The position numbers were made by a program, and so were the translations under genes. The notes under the pieces are model-generated. The model searched no databases, was not told the DNA's origin, and saw nothing but the letters and a program-made list of their open reading frames with translations. From contig CACHTV010000009.1 in assembly GCA_902582875.1 (NCBI GenBank), positions 1 through 32,737 on the forward strand: a stretch of DNA of 32,737 nucleotides, given 5' to 3'. The stretch is from an uncultured Pelagibacteraceae bacterium (lineage in GTDB: Bacteria; Pseudomonadota; Alphaproteobacteria; Pelagibacterales; Pelagibacteraceae). This document shows positions 17,282-25,441 of the stretch, piece by piece (positions within the stretch are counted from its first letter, which is position 1; each line of letters opens with the position of its first letter).

Positions 17282-18253
17282 ATGAAGATATTAAAAAAGA
17301 TTAGTATAATAATAACATCTTTACTTATTACCGTAGGGGTAGCTCATGCAGAGACATGGAACATGGCTTTGGCATATGGAGCGGGTAATTTTCATTCGCA
17401 AAATGCGACAGAATTTGCAAATGCTGTTACTGAGAAGTCTGGGGGAAAACTTACAATTAAAACTCATCCGGGCGGATCATTATTTAAAGGTGGAGCTATT
17501 TTAAGAGCGGTACAAACTGGTCAAACACAAATTGGTGAAAGATTTATGTCTGCTCATGGTAAACTTGATCCATTGCTAGAAGTGGACTCAATTCCTTTTG
17601 TTGCTCAGACTTATGCAGATGCACAAAAACTTTACAAGGCTTCAAAACCAGAATTGGTAAAAGGACTTGACGAAAAAGGATTAGTTTTTCTTTACGCAGT
17701 TCCTTGGCCTGCACAAGGCTTATATAGCAAAAAAGCAATTAACTCAGTAAGTGATCTTAAAGGACTTAAGTTTAGAGCTTATAATTCTGCAACAATAAGA
17801 ATTGCAGAATTAACTGGAATGAAACCAACTAAGTTAGAAGCAGTTGCGATCAGCCAGGCGTTTTCAACTGGAATGGTTGAAAGCATGATCACATCTCCAA
17901 CAACTGGTAAAAATAGTAAAATTTGGGAGAATGGAGTTAAATATTTTTATGATATTGCCGCATGGTTTCCAAAAAACATGGTTGTTGTAAATAAAGATGC
18001 TTGGAACAAACTTGATAGCGCTACTCAAAAAATTGTTATGCAACAGGCAGCTTTAGCTGAAAGAAAAGGTTGGCAATTATCTAAAATGGGTAATGTTGCA
18101 GATAAAAAAGCTCTAGCAGACGCTGGTATGGAAGTAGGAAAAGTAAATGCTGCTTTACAAAGTCATTTTGAAAAAGTAGGTGCTACTATGGCCAAAGAAT
18201 GGGCAGGTAGGGCAGGTTCAAGAGGACAAGCTGTTTTATCAGCATATAAATAA
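17282..18253 (+). CDS. dctP: TRAP transporter substrate-binding protein DctP
   Basis: The periplasmic binding subunit of a sodium-driven TRAP importer, 323 residues. It has a signal peptide (MKILKKISIIITSLLITVGVAHA, here split: basic start KILKK and cleavage after AHA at residue 23). The DctP fold is shown by the SLFKGGAILRAVQTGQTQIG segment and by LKGLKFRAYNS, in which Arg165 is the conserved residue that usually salt-bridges the ligand carboxylate. A near-perfect ribosome site AGGAGGG (17272-17278) precedes the ATG by three bases and is the strongest in the window, fitting high expression. A hairpin follows the gene. The carboxylate ligand is unknown; nearby 5-oxoprolinase genes make 5-oxoproline a candidate. 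Confidence 0.93.
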   Translation: MKILKKISIIITSLLITVGVAHAETWNMALAYGAGNFHSQNATEFANAVTEKSGGKLTIKTHPGGSLFKGGAILRAVQTGQTQIGERFMSAHGKLDPLLEVDSIPFVAQTYADAQKLYKASKPELVKGLDEKGLVFLYAVPWPAQGLYSKKAINSVSDLKGLKFRAYNSATIRIAELTGMKPTKLEAVAISQAFSTGMVESMITSPTTGKNSKIWENGVKYFYDIAAWFPKNMVVVNKDAWNKLDSATQKIVMQQAALAERKGWQLSKMGNVADKKALADAGMEVGKVNAALQSHFEKVGATMAKEWAGRAGSRGQAVLSAYK

Positions 18254-18268
18254 TTTTTATTTAGTCAA

Positions 18269-18295
18269 AAAGGCCGTATAATAGATACGGCCTTT
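18269..18295 (+). other. Intercistronic hairpin between dctP and dctQ
   Basis: A perfect 11-bp inverted repeat, AAAGGCCGTAT (18269-18279) and ATACGGCCTTT (18285-18295), encloses a 5-base loop. The 3' arm ends at the base before the dctQ ATG (18296). Only three Ts follow before the start codon, so it is a poor full terminator. It more likely acts as a 3' stabiliser or partial terminator for dctP mRNA and may limit dctQ translation by occupying its ribosome site. Confidence 0.85.
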
Positions 18296-18787
18296 ATGCT
18301 TTGTAAATTAGATAAATTTTTAAATTCGCTTTATAGATACTCGGGATACCTTGCATCCTTTTTTTTAATTTTAATATTAGTTTTTATAGTTATAGGAATA
18401 GCTTCTAGAATTTTTGGATTTTATATTCGTGGCTTAACAGAATATTCTGGTTATAGTTTAGCCGCAGCTTCTTTTTTAGCTCTCGCATATACGTTTAACG
18501 AGAATGCTCATATCAGGATAACTTTGTTTCTTGAGAGAACAAAAGGAGCATTATTAAAACTTCTAACTATTTGGTGCTTAGCTGTATCAACATTTTTTTC
18601 GGGCTTCTTAGCTTTTTATTTTATAAAAATGTGGGTTGTTTCTATACAAATAGCTGAAAGAAGCCAAGGCGCAGACGAAATTTTAGTTTGGATACCTCAA
18701 ACAGGGACTGTTCTAGGTTGTATAATATTTTTTCTTTGTATTTTACATAATTTTTTAAAAATTTTTTTCAAAAGACAAAATGACTGA
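18296..18787 (+). CDS. dctQ: TRAP transporter small permease DctQ
   Basis: A 163-residue membrane protein with four hydrophobic segments, the usual DctQ architecture. The first half contains IASRIFGFYIRGLTEYSGYS with the conserved TEYSGY-type motif, followed by TFNENAHIRITLFLE, the DctQ counterpart of the usual G-x-HIRV element. It bridges DctP and the large permease DctM. No ribosome site is seen because the 3' arm of the preceding hairpin occupies that position. No other Met is available before the first membrane helix, so the ATG at the hairpin edge is the best start. The 3' end overlaps dctM by 8 bases. Confidence 0.9.
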   Translation: MLCKLDKFLNSLYRYSGYLASFFLILILVFIVIGIASRIFGFYIRGLTEYSGYSLAAASFLALAYTFNENAHIRITLFLERTKGALLKLLTIWCLAVSTFFSGFLAFYFIKMWVVSIQIAERSQGADEILVWIPQTGTVLGCIIFFLCILHNFLKIFFKRQND

Positions 18788-20090
18788 AGTTTATTTAACA
18801 ATATTTTTTATCAGTGTTTTATTAATTTTTCTTGGCTCAGGTGTATGGGTTGGCATTAGTATGATTGGAGTTTCAACAATAGGGATGATAATGTTTACAT
18901 CAAATCCAGTCGGAGATGCCATGGCAACTACAATGTGGAGCATGGGGTCATCTTGGTCACTAACTGCTTTGCCTCTTTTTGTTTGGATGGGTGAAATTTT
19001 ATTTAGGACTAGATTGTCAGAAAATTTGTTCAAGGGTTTATCACCTTGGTTATCAAAATTACCTGGAGGTTTAATTCACGTTAATGTTTTAGGATGTGCT
19101 ATTTTTGCAGCTATTTCTGGATCTTCTGCAGCTACAGTTGCAACTGTAGGAAAAATGTCCATACCTGAACTTAGAAAAAGAAATTATCCTGAAAGTTTTC
19201 TTTTAGGAACTTTAGCAGGATCTGGAACTCTTGGCCTTTTAATTCCACCTTCAATTATTTTAATTATTTATGGAGTTACTGTTGAGGAATCTATTGCAAA
19301 ACTCTTTATTGCTGGAATTATTCCAGGCATAGGATTAGCTATTTTATTTATGACTTATGTCGTTGTTTGGTCTCTAAAGAACAAGACAGCTATGCCTATT
19401 ATAAGTGAAAATTTTTCTTTTTTAGAAAAAATAAAGCGATCAGGTCAGTTATTGCCTGTAGTCCTATTAATATTTGCTGTAATAGGATCTATCTATGCTG
19501 GTATAGCTACTGCAACAGAAGCAGCTTCTCTGGGAGTTTTAGGTGCGCTTGTATTATCTTATTTTCAAAATAGTTTAACAAGAGAATCATTTAGCAAATC
19601 ATTATTGGGGGCTACTAAAACATCTTGCATGATTGCTTTTATATTGGCAGGGTCTTCTTTTCTAACTCTAACAATGGCTTTCACAGGTCTTCCAAAAAAT
19701 TTAGCAGTTTTTATTGAAACGCTACAATTATCACCTTACATGTTGCTTTTGGTTTTGACTTTTTTTTATATAATTCTTGGGATGTTTTTAGATGGAATAT
19801 CTGCGGTAGTTCTGACTATGGCAATCATCGAACCTATGATACGTCAAGCAGGTTTTGATATGATTTGGTTTGGTGTATATTTGGTTATAGTAGTAGAGAT
19901 GGCTCAGATTACACCACCAGTTGGATTTAATTTGTTTGTTCTTCAAGGAATGGCAAATAAAGATATGGGTTTCATTGCAAGAAGCGCTTTTCCACTTTTT
20001 TTAATTATGATTTTATCTGTAATTATTATCATTGCTTTTCCTGAATTAGCTCTTTGGTTGCCTGAAAAAATGATACAACCTCTTAATTAA
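18780..20090 (+). CDS. dctM: TRAP transporter large permease DctM
   Basis: The sodium-coupled translocation subunit, 436 residues, about twelve membrane segments. Motifs include the early SSWSLTALPLFVWMGEIL, then FAAISGSSAATVATVG and GSGTLGLLIPPSIILIIYGV, which are hallmarks of DctM. GMFLDGISAVVLTMAIIEP and QITPPVGFNLFVLQGM belong to the second half. The start overlaps dctQ by 8 bases. Its TAA is followed at once by the stop of convergent pxpA, without a spacer or hairpin. DctP, DctQ and DctM together form a complete TRAP importer. Confidence 0.95.
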   Translation: MTEVYLTIFFISVLLIFLGSGVWVGISMIGVSTIGMIMFTSNPVGDAMATTMWSMGSSWSLTALPLFVWMGEILFRTRLSENLFKGLSPWLSKLPGGLIHVNVLGCAIFAAISGSSAATVATVGKMSIPELRKRNYPESFLLGTLAGSGTLGLLIPPSIILIIYGVTVEESIAKLFIAGIIPGIGLAILFMTYVVVWSLKNKTAMPIISENFSFLEKIKRSGQLLPVVLLIFAVIGSIYAGIATATEAASLGVLGALVLSYFQNSLTRESFSKSLLGATKTSCMIAFILAGSSFLTLTMAFTGLPKNLAVFIETLQLSPYMLLLVLTFFYIILGMFLDGISAVVLTMAIIEPMIRQAGFDMIWFGVYLVIVVEMAQITPPVGFNLFVLQGMANKDMGFIARSAFPLFLIMILSVIIIIAFPELALWLPEKMIQPLN

Positions 20091-20864
20091 TTATAAAAAT
20101 TTTTTTAATTGATCTAAAGGTTTAAGAGTAACACCTGTTTTTATAAGCCCATCTTTTATTTCGTTCGCCATACTTACCGCGCTTTTTCCATCTCCGTGGA
20201 CACAAACTGAATCAATTTCACATGGAATCTGTTTTCCTGAAAAACAATTTAAAGCTTGATTCTTTACCATTTTAATAACATGATTTTTTGCAACATTAGG
20301 ATCCATAATTAATGCATTCGGTTTAGATCTAGAAACTAAATTGCCATCATCTTCATAATTTCTATCAGCAAATATTTCTGCAGCTATCCTCATGCTAAGT
20401 TTTTTCCCTGCTTTTTCCATTTGAGATCCAGTTGGAACTAAAAAAATCAAATTTTTATTTGCCTCTATTATCGACTTAGCAATAACATTTGCTAATTCAA
20501 AATTTTCACAAGCCATATTGTTTAATGCGCCATGGGGTTTAACGTGAGTTACGCTAATAGAGTTTTTTTCTGCAATTTCAGCCAAAATATTAATTTGATC
20601 AATAATCAATTTATTGATTTCTTTTGATGATAAATTTAGTCTTTTCCTTCCAAAGTTTTTTGGATCATTAAAAGAAGGATGAGCTCCTATGCTCACACCA
20701 TTTCTTTTAGAAATCTCAATTGTTTTTTGCATGGTGGGTTTATCACCCGCATGATAACCACATGCTACATTAGCTGAATTCACTATATCTAATAATAAAG
20801 GGTCATTTTCTGTAGAACAGAACTCTGAAGTTTCTCCAAGATCACAATTAATATTAATTTCCAT
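20091..20864 (-). CDS. pxpA: 5-oxoprolinase subunit PxpA (LamB/YcsF family)
   Basis: A 257-residue protein of the LamB/YcsF family with its full signature: INCDLGE at the start, SANVACGYHAGDKPTM, GVSIGAHPSFNDPKNFGR, THVKPHGALNNM, AEIFADRNYEDDGNLVSR and CVHGDG. With PxpB and PxpC it hydrolyses 5-oxoproline to glutamate using ATP, removing a spontaneous and damaging glutamine/glutamate product. In many bacteria pxpB, pxpC and pxpA share one operon. Here pxpA is on the minus strand, divergent from pxpBC with only 37 AT-rich bases between the starts, so the two sides probably share a control region. It is convergent with dctM. Confidence 0.95.
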   Translation of the reverse strand: MEININCDLGETSEFCSTENDPLLLDIVNSANVACGYHAGDKPTMQKTIEISKRNGVSIGAHPSFNDPKNFGRKRLNLSSKEINKLIIDQINILAEIAEKNSISVTHVKPHGALNNMACENFELANVIAKSIIEANKNLIFLVPTGSQMEKAGKKLSMRIAAEIFADRNYEDDGNLVSRSKPNALIMDPNVAKNHVIKMVKNQALNCFSGKQIPCEIDSVCVHGDGKSAVSMANEIKDGLIKTGVTLKPLDQLKKFL

Positions 20865-20901
20865 ATTTTAAACCATTATATAATATCTATTATAGCAACT
20901 T

Positions 20902-21591
20902 ATGTTAAAAAAAATAAGCAATATCGGAGACTGCGGAATCACATGTGATTTTGGGGATGAAGTAAACAAAAAAACAAATAGAGAGGTAATTAAGCTTTTT
21001 AACTTTGTTCAAGAATCTGTAAAAATGCAAAAAATTAAAGGGATTCTAAATTACACACCTTCATACAATAAACTCATAATTAATTTTGATTTGGGAGAAA
21101 TAAATTCTGAAAAGATAATAGATTTTATTAAATACAGTGATTATTCCAAAGTAATTTTACCAGAAAAAAAAAAGATTGTAGAAATCCCAATATGCTATGA
21201 AGACGAATTTGCTTTAGATATAAAAAGACTAGAAGAAAAAACTAAATTAAGTTTTAAGGAAATAATAAACGAACACCTAAATACAGATTTTTTTGTTTAC
21301 ATGATTGGATTTGTTCCAGGACAACCTTTTCTTGGAGATTTAAACAAAAACTTATATCATGATCGATTAGATACTCCGCGTGTAAAGATTAAACAAGGAT
21401 CAGTTGGGATAGTCGAAAAATTCTGTACTATTTATACTTTTGAAAGTCCTGGAGGGTGGAATATTATCGGAAGAACTCCATTAAATCTATTTAACATCAA
21501 CAAGAAGGACACAAGCATGCTCTCTCCAGGAGACACAGTAAAGTTTACATCTATAACAAAGAAAGAATTATTATCTTTTAAAAATGATTAA
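20902..21591 (+). CDS. pxpB: 5-oxoprolinase subunit PxpB (KipI/allophanate hydrolase subunit 1 family)
   Basis: A 229-residue cytoplasmic protein with the KipI-type pattern: ISNIGDCGITCDFGDEVN at the N-terminus, GILNYTPSYNKLIINFD in the first domain and the family core GFVPGQPFLGDLN, then RVKIKQGSVGIV and SPGGWNIIGRTPLNLFN. PxpB and PxpC form the complex that activates 5-oxoproline with ATP, and PxpA completes the hydrolysis. A TATAAT (20879-20884) lies in the 37-base gap before it, implying a very short leader if it is the -10. The 3' end overlaps pxpC by 8 bases. The family's core usually reads GFxPGFPYL; here it is GFVPGQPFL, a mild variation. Confidence 0.9.
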   Translation: MLKKISNIGDCGITCDFGDEVNKKTNREVIKLFNFVQESVKMQKIKGILNYTPSYNKLIINFDLGEINSEKIIDFIKYSDYSKVILPEKKKIVEIPICYEDEFALDIKRLEEKTKLSFKEIINEHLNTDFFVYMIGFVPGQPFLGDLNKNLYHDRLDTPRVKIKQGSVGIVEKFCTIYTFESPGGWNIIGRTPLNLFNINKKDTSMLSPGDTVKFTSITKKELLSFKND

Positions 21592-22516
21592 TTATTTTAA
21601 AGTTTTAAGACCTGGTATTAATTCTACTTTTCAGGATTTAGGGAGATTTGGCTTACAACATCTTGGAATTGCAGCGAGTGGATGCATGGATAAATCCTTG
21701 TTTGTTATTACTAATAAGTTAGTTGAAAACAAAATTTCTGAAGGAGCCTTAGAATTTGCTTATCAAGGTCCATTACTTGAACTTGTAGGAGAGACCATTT
21801 TAGCAACTGTTTCAGGAAAAGTTAATTATAATATTATTAATAAAAAAGGTGAAATAAAACAGGGCATATCCAATGAAAGCTTCATTGTTTCAAATGGGGA
21901 CAAAATTGATATTCTTTCTACAATAAATTCTGTTTATGGTTATTTTTCAATTTCGGGAGGTTTCAAATTAAAAGAAACCCAAGGAAGCGTTTCTACTTTG
22001 GTTAGAGCAAAAATTGGACCAAATAATGGAGATAAATTAAAGATAGATGAAAAAATATTTTTTAATAAACCTAATATAGATTTAAAAACAAAAAAATTTG
22101 AATTTGATTTTGATAATGAGAACACTATTAGAGTTATGCAAGGATTACAATTTGATTACTTTTCAAAGAAAAGCCAAGAAGATTTTTTTTCTAAGGAATA
22201 TCAGGTTACTAGATTGACTGATCGAATGGGAATGAGATTAGAAGGTCAAAAACTAGAAAATAAGACAAATAAAAATATAAGCTCCGAAGGTATAACAAAA
22301 GGCTCAATTCAAATACCTGGAGATGGACAACCAATAATTCTCTTGTCTGACCACCCAACGATTGGAGGATATCCAAAGATAGCTAATGTTATTACAGCTG
22401 ACTATGATAAATTAGTTCAAAAAACTCCTGGCTCAAAATTGAAATTCAAACTAGTTGATCTAGGAGTAGCAGAAAGCGCATTTACAGACTATATTAAAAA
22501 AATTAATTTCTTTTAA
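21584..22516 (+). CDS. pxpC: 5-oxoprolinase subunit PxpC (KipA/biotin-dependent carboxylase-like)
   Basis: A 310-residue member of the allophanate hydrolase subunit 2/KipA family. The N-terminal STFQDLGRFGLQHLGIAASG matches the family's T-x-QDxGR-x-G start, followed by GALEFAYQGPLLEL. The C-terminal half shows RLTDRMGMRLEG, SEGITKGSIQIPGDGQPIIL and the DHPTIGGYPKIANVI element. It pairs with PxpB to form the ATP-dependent part of 5-oxoprolinase. The 8-base overlap with pxpB indicates coupling. The exporter gene begins at the very next base after its stop. Confidence 0.92.
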   Translation: MINYFKVLRPGINSTFQDLGRFGLQHLGIAASGCMDKSLFVITNKLVENKISEGALEFAYQGPLLELVGETILATVSGKVNYNIINKKGEIKQGISNESFIVSNGDKIDILSTINSVYGYFSISGGFKLKETQGSVSTLVRAKIGPNNGDKLKIDEKIFFNKPNIDLKTKKFEFDFDNENTIRVMQGLQFDYFSKKSQEDFFSKEYQVTRLTDRMGMRLEGQKLENKTNKNISSEGITKGSIQIPGDGQPIILLSDHPTIGGYPKIANVITADYDKLVQKTPGSKLKFKLVDLGVAESAFTDYIKKINFF

Positions 22517-23383
22517 ATGCAATTTATATACAAAGTACCAGGTTACATACTTATATTGTTTGGTGGCTTTTCTCTAAGCTGGGGAGGCTTTATTGTAAGA
22601 TCATTTGAAACTTCGAATGCTTGGGAAATTTTACTATTAAGAACTTTTTTCTTTTTTCTTTGGATTTCTACCTTCTTGCTTCTAATCTATAAAAAAGATG
22701 CTGTTAAAACTATAAGACGGTCTGGGCTTCCAGCTCTAATAGGTGGTTTTGTGATGTCTTTTAGTTTTATTGCTTTCGTTTTTGCTATGATGAATACCTC
22801 TGTGGCTAATGTTGTTTTCATTATAAGCACACAAACAATGTTTTTAGCAATATTTGGATATTTTTATCTAAAAGAAAAAGTTTCTTTAATAGGCTTCATT
22901 TCAATAGTTTTAGCTATGTCTGGTATTACAGTAATGATTGGAGATTCAATAACTTCAGGCACGTTATTCGGAAATCTTGTAGCTTTAACTATACCGATCA
23001 GTTTTTCAATATTGGTAATGATAATTAGAAAACATTCCAACTTAGATCTGGTGCCAGCTATTTGGTATGCATCTGTTTTCAGCTTTATTTATGCAATTGT
23101 AATGGTTGAGTCTTATAATTTTACAAGCCATGATATTTTTATGGGATTTTTATTGGGAGTGCCTCAATTGGGTTTTGGTTTTATTTGTATTACAATTGGC
23201 TCTAAGACTACACGTTCAGTCACAATTGGTTTATTAATGCTGACAGAAACTATTTTTGCACCTATTTGGGTGTGGCTATTTCTAAATGAGATACCTCCAA
23301 CAAGTGTTTTTATAGGGGGTTTTATAATTATTCTTGCTATAGTTTTAAAAAGCTTTGATAAAAAATTAATAAATACTTCGTAG
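22517..23383 (+). CDS. EamA/DMT family transporter
   Basis: A 288-residue membrane protein with ten hydrophobic segments arranged as two five-helix EamA repeats; each repeat ends in a re-entry such as GYFYLKEKVSLIGFISIVLA in the first and VWLFLNEIPPTSVFIGGFII in the second. DMT proteins move small metabolites such as amino acids or nucleotides, generally outward. The ATG directly follows the pxpC TAA with no spacer, so the gene probably belongs to the pxpBC transcript. A role in moving glutamate or related compounds would fit but is only inferred. Confidence 0.88.
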   Translation: MQFIYKVPGYILILFGGFSLSWGGFIVRSFETSNAWEILLLRTFFFFLWISTFLLLIYKKDAVKTIRRSGLPALIGGFVMSFSFIAFVFAMMNTSVANVVFIISTQTMFLAIFGYFYLKEKVSLIGFISIVLAMSGITVMIGDSITSGTLFGNLVALTIPISFSILVMIIRKHSNLDLVPAIWYASVFSFIYAIVMVESYNFTSHDIFMGFLLGVPQLGFGFICITIGSKTTRSVTIGLLMLTETIFAPIWVWLFLNEIPPTSVFIGGFIIILAIVLKSFDKKLINTS

Positions 23384-23387
23384 AATC

Positions 23388-24122
23388 GTGTCACTAAAAA
23401 ATATATTTTTAAAAACAAAATTTACTTATAAGATTTATCTTTATTATAATCTTTATATTCGTCACAAGTGTTTTATAAGCAGGAAGCAATATTCTCAGTG
23501 GGGAGAAGACATATTTATTAATAGTTTTTTTAAAGATATAGATAATGGCATTTACTTAGACATAGGTTGTTTCCATCCATACATGTATAGTAATACATGC
23601 CTTTTATATAAGAAAGGATGGAATGGGATAAATGTTGATATCAATCAAACAGCAATAGACCTTTTTAATATTGTAAGACCAAAAGATACAAATATATGTG
23701 CTGCTGCTAGCAATAAAAAAAGAGAATTAAAGGTTTATTTTGATGATCCTTTTAGTCCTGTCAATACTGTTGATGAAAAATTTTATCAAAAATTAGAAAA
23801 ATCATTTTTTAAAAACAAGAAAATTTTAACGGTCCAATCTAAGACAATCGAAGAGATATTTGAAATAGGTAAAATTAAAAATACAATAGATTTTATAAAT
23901 ATAGATGCAGAAGGTTTAGATTTTGAAATTTTACAACAAATAAATCTAAGCAAATATCATGTAAAGCTTTTATCTATAGAAACACATAATATTGATGGTT
24001 CTGAGACAGAAAATTATGAATCAATAAAAAATTTTTTAGAAAAAAGTGGGTATCTTATCTTCAAAAGAGTTGGACCAACTACTTTATTCAATTTAAATGA
24101 GCATAATTCTAGGTATAAGTGA
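23388..24122 (+). CDS. FkbM family methyltransferase
   Basis: A 244-residue class I SAM-dependent methyltransferase of the FkbM type. Visible elements are QYSQWGEDIFI before the fold, motif I GIYLDIGCFHPYMYSNT (near residues 53-69), GWNGINVDIN at the acidic ribose-binding strand, and DFINIDAEGLDFEILQQI, the FkbM post-motif. FkbM enzymes O-methylate sugars or polyketides and are common in surface-glycan loci, but no glycan genes neighbour this one. The best start is GTG at 23388, 5 bases after the EamA stop, because no ATG is found before motif I in a suitable place. It is rich in Lys, Asn and Ile. Substrate unknown. Confidence 0.85.
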   Translation: MSLKNIFLKTKFTYKIYLYYNLYIRHKCFISRKQYSQWGEDIFINSFFKDIDNGIYLDIGCFHPYMYSNTCLLYKKGWNGINVDINQTAIDLFNIVRPKDTNICAAASNKKRELKVYFDDPFSPVNTVDEKFYQKLEKSFFKNKKILTVQSKTIEEIFEIGKIKNTIDFINIDAEGLDFEILQQINLSKYHVKLLSIETHNIDGSETENYESIKNFLEKSGYLIFKRVGPTTLFNLNEHNSRYK

Positions 24123-24134
24123 ATTTAAATACAA

Positions 24135-24163
24135 TTGACTTTTTGTTTTATTTAAAGGAAAAT
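24135..24163 (+). promoter_or_regulatory. Candidate promoter of the gcv operon
   Basis: TTGACT (24135-24140, five of six) and GAAAAT (24158-24163, four of six) are 17 bases apart. Transcription would begin near 24170, exactly where the first glycine aptamer's P1 helix starts. This agreement of spacing with the RNA boundary is the main support. Confidence 0.45.
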
Positions 24164-24169
24164 AACTGT

Positions 24170-24335
24170 GTAACGGGAGAGACTAATTTATTTAGCGCCG
24201 AAGGAGCAACTACCCTAGAAACTCTCAGGCAAAAGGACCGTTGCCATAATAACTCTGGAAAGTAGGCATTAGCCTCACCGAAGGATTAAATCTCTCAGGT
24301 ACATGGACAGATAGGGTTAGTTAAGAGTTATTATG
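24170..24335 (+). promoter_or_regulatory. Tandem glycine riboswitch with start-codon expression platform
   Basis: Two glycine aptamers lie in tandem. Each has the core elements CCGAAGGA (24198-24205 and 24278-24285) and CTCTCAGG (24222-24229 and 24292-24299), with GGAC following. P1 of aptamer 1 pairs 24170-24176 with 24238-24244. P1 of aptamer 2 pairs TAACTCT (24250-24256) with AGGGTTA (24313-24319), seven pairs including one G-U. The same 5' strand, extended to 24246-24256, can instead pair perfectly over 11 bases with 24324-24334, which contains the AAGAG ribosome site and the first two bases of the gcvT ATG. These two pairings exclude each other. The fold predicts that glycine frees the gcvT start (ON switch at translation). 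Glycine riboswitches ahead of gcvT are known in SAR11; the specific pairing here is read from the sequence. Confidence 0.95.
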
Positions 24336-25427
24336 GAAGTACAAAAAACAGCTTTATACAATATTCATAAAAACCTCGGAGCAAAGTTTGTTCCTTTTGC
24401 AGGTTATGAAATGCCAATTCAGTATAAAGACGGAATTGTAAAAGAGCATATCTCAACAAGAACTTATGCAGGATTTTTTGATGTTTCTCATATGGGACAA
24501 TTTTTTTTAGAAGGCGATGAAACATTAACAGAAGCTTTAGAAAAAATTATTCCTGCAGACTTAAAATCCTTAAAAATAAACCATTCAAAATATTCTTTTT
24601 TACTTAATAACGATGGAGGAATAATTGATGATTTAATTGTAACAAAAACTAAAAAGGGATTTTGTATAATTTTAAATGCGGCTTGTAAGGAAAATGACAT
24701 TAAGCAAATTTCAAAATTTTTAGGAAATAATCATAAGCATCTTTTAAATAATGATTTATCTTTAATTGCTTTACAAGGACCTAAGTCGGTAGAAATATTG
24801 GAAAAATTGATACCTGGTGTTTCAAATTTAAAGTTTATGACTGGGAACAACTTTAATTATGATAGTGACAATTTATATATAACGAGATCAGGTTATACAG
24901 GAGAAGATGGTTTTGAAATTTCTATCTCAAATAAAAAAGTAGAAAAATTGATTAACTTTTTAATATCAAATGAAGTAAAACCAATAGGTTTAGGTGCTAG
25001 AGATACACTAAGATTAGAGGCGGGTCTTTGTTTGTATGGGCATGATTTAAATGAAAAAATCAATCCTATAGAGGCAAATTTAAAATGGGCTATTGCAAAA
25101 AAAAGAAAAGATGTTGGCGGTTTTAATGGATGGGATAAGATAAAAAATTTATTAACTAACGGAAGTGAAAAAATTAGGATCGGTATTAAGCCCGAGGGAA
25201 AAGTTATAGCTAGGGAAAATACAAAAATATTTTCAACTGAAGATAATGAAATAGGTCTCGTTACTAGTGGAACCTTTGGCCCTAGCGTAAATGCACCTGT
25301 TGCAATGGGATATGTTAAATCAAATTTTGCTAAAGTTGGAACACCAATAAAGCTAGAGGTGAGAGGGAAAAAATACGGAGGTAAAGTTTCTGAGCTTCCA
25401 TTTTATAAAAAAAGTTATGTTAAATAA
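24333..25427 (+). CDS. gcvT: Glycine cleavage system T protein (aminomethyltransferase)
   Basis: T protein, 364 residues, transfers the methylene carbon from the aminomethyl-lipoyl H protein to tetrahydrofolate, releasing ammonia. Signature stretches are the N-terminal [20 protein letters not shown] and the following YEMPIQY, then [22 protein letters not shown] and the folate-site region [20 protein letters not shown]. The start is fixed by the standard N-terminus and lies within the riboswitch expression platform, with AAGAG five bases upstream. It is the first gene of gcvT-gcvH-gcvP. Regulation by glycine at translation initiation is predicted from the alternative pairing in the leader. Confidence 0.97.
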   Translation: MEVQKTALYNIHKNLGAKFVPFAGYEMPIQYKDGIVKEHISTRTYAGFFDVSHMGQFFLEGDETLTEALEKIIPADLKSLKINHSKYSFLLNNDGGIIDDLIVTKTKKGFCIILNAACKENDIKQISKFLGNNHKHLLNNDLSLIALQGPKSVEILEKLIPGVSNLKFMTGNNFNYDSDNLYITRSGYTGEDGFEISISNKKVEKLINFLISNEVKPIGLGARDTLRLEAGLCLYGHDLNEKINPIEANLKWAIAKKRKDVGGFNGWDKIKNLLTNGSEKIRIGIKPEGKVIARENTKIFSTEDNEIGLVTSGTFGPSVNAPVAMGYVKSNFAKVGTPIKLEVRGKKYGGKVSELPFYKKSYVK

Positions 25428-25441
25428 AAAGTGAGGTAGAA

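Noticed and set aside
23164-23418. An 84-codon minus-strand open frame across the EamA/FkbM junction
   Set aside because: It overlaps two well-supported genes in antisense and its composition is that of a complement of membrane codons.
24161-24254. AATAACT at 24161-24167 repeats the switch strand at 24248-24254 and could compete for the gcvT start region
   Set aside because: The first copy overlaps the candidate -10 box and lies before the predicted transcription start, so it is probably not in the RNA.
24246-24334. Reading the 11-bp helix as the ligand-bound P1 stem, giving an OFF switch
   Set aside because: A 7-bp P1 partner (24313-24319) lies right after the aptamer core GGACAGA, as the family requires. 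The 11-bp helix is therefore better read as the ligand-free alternative.
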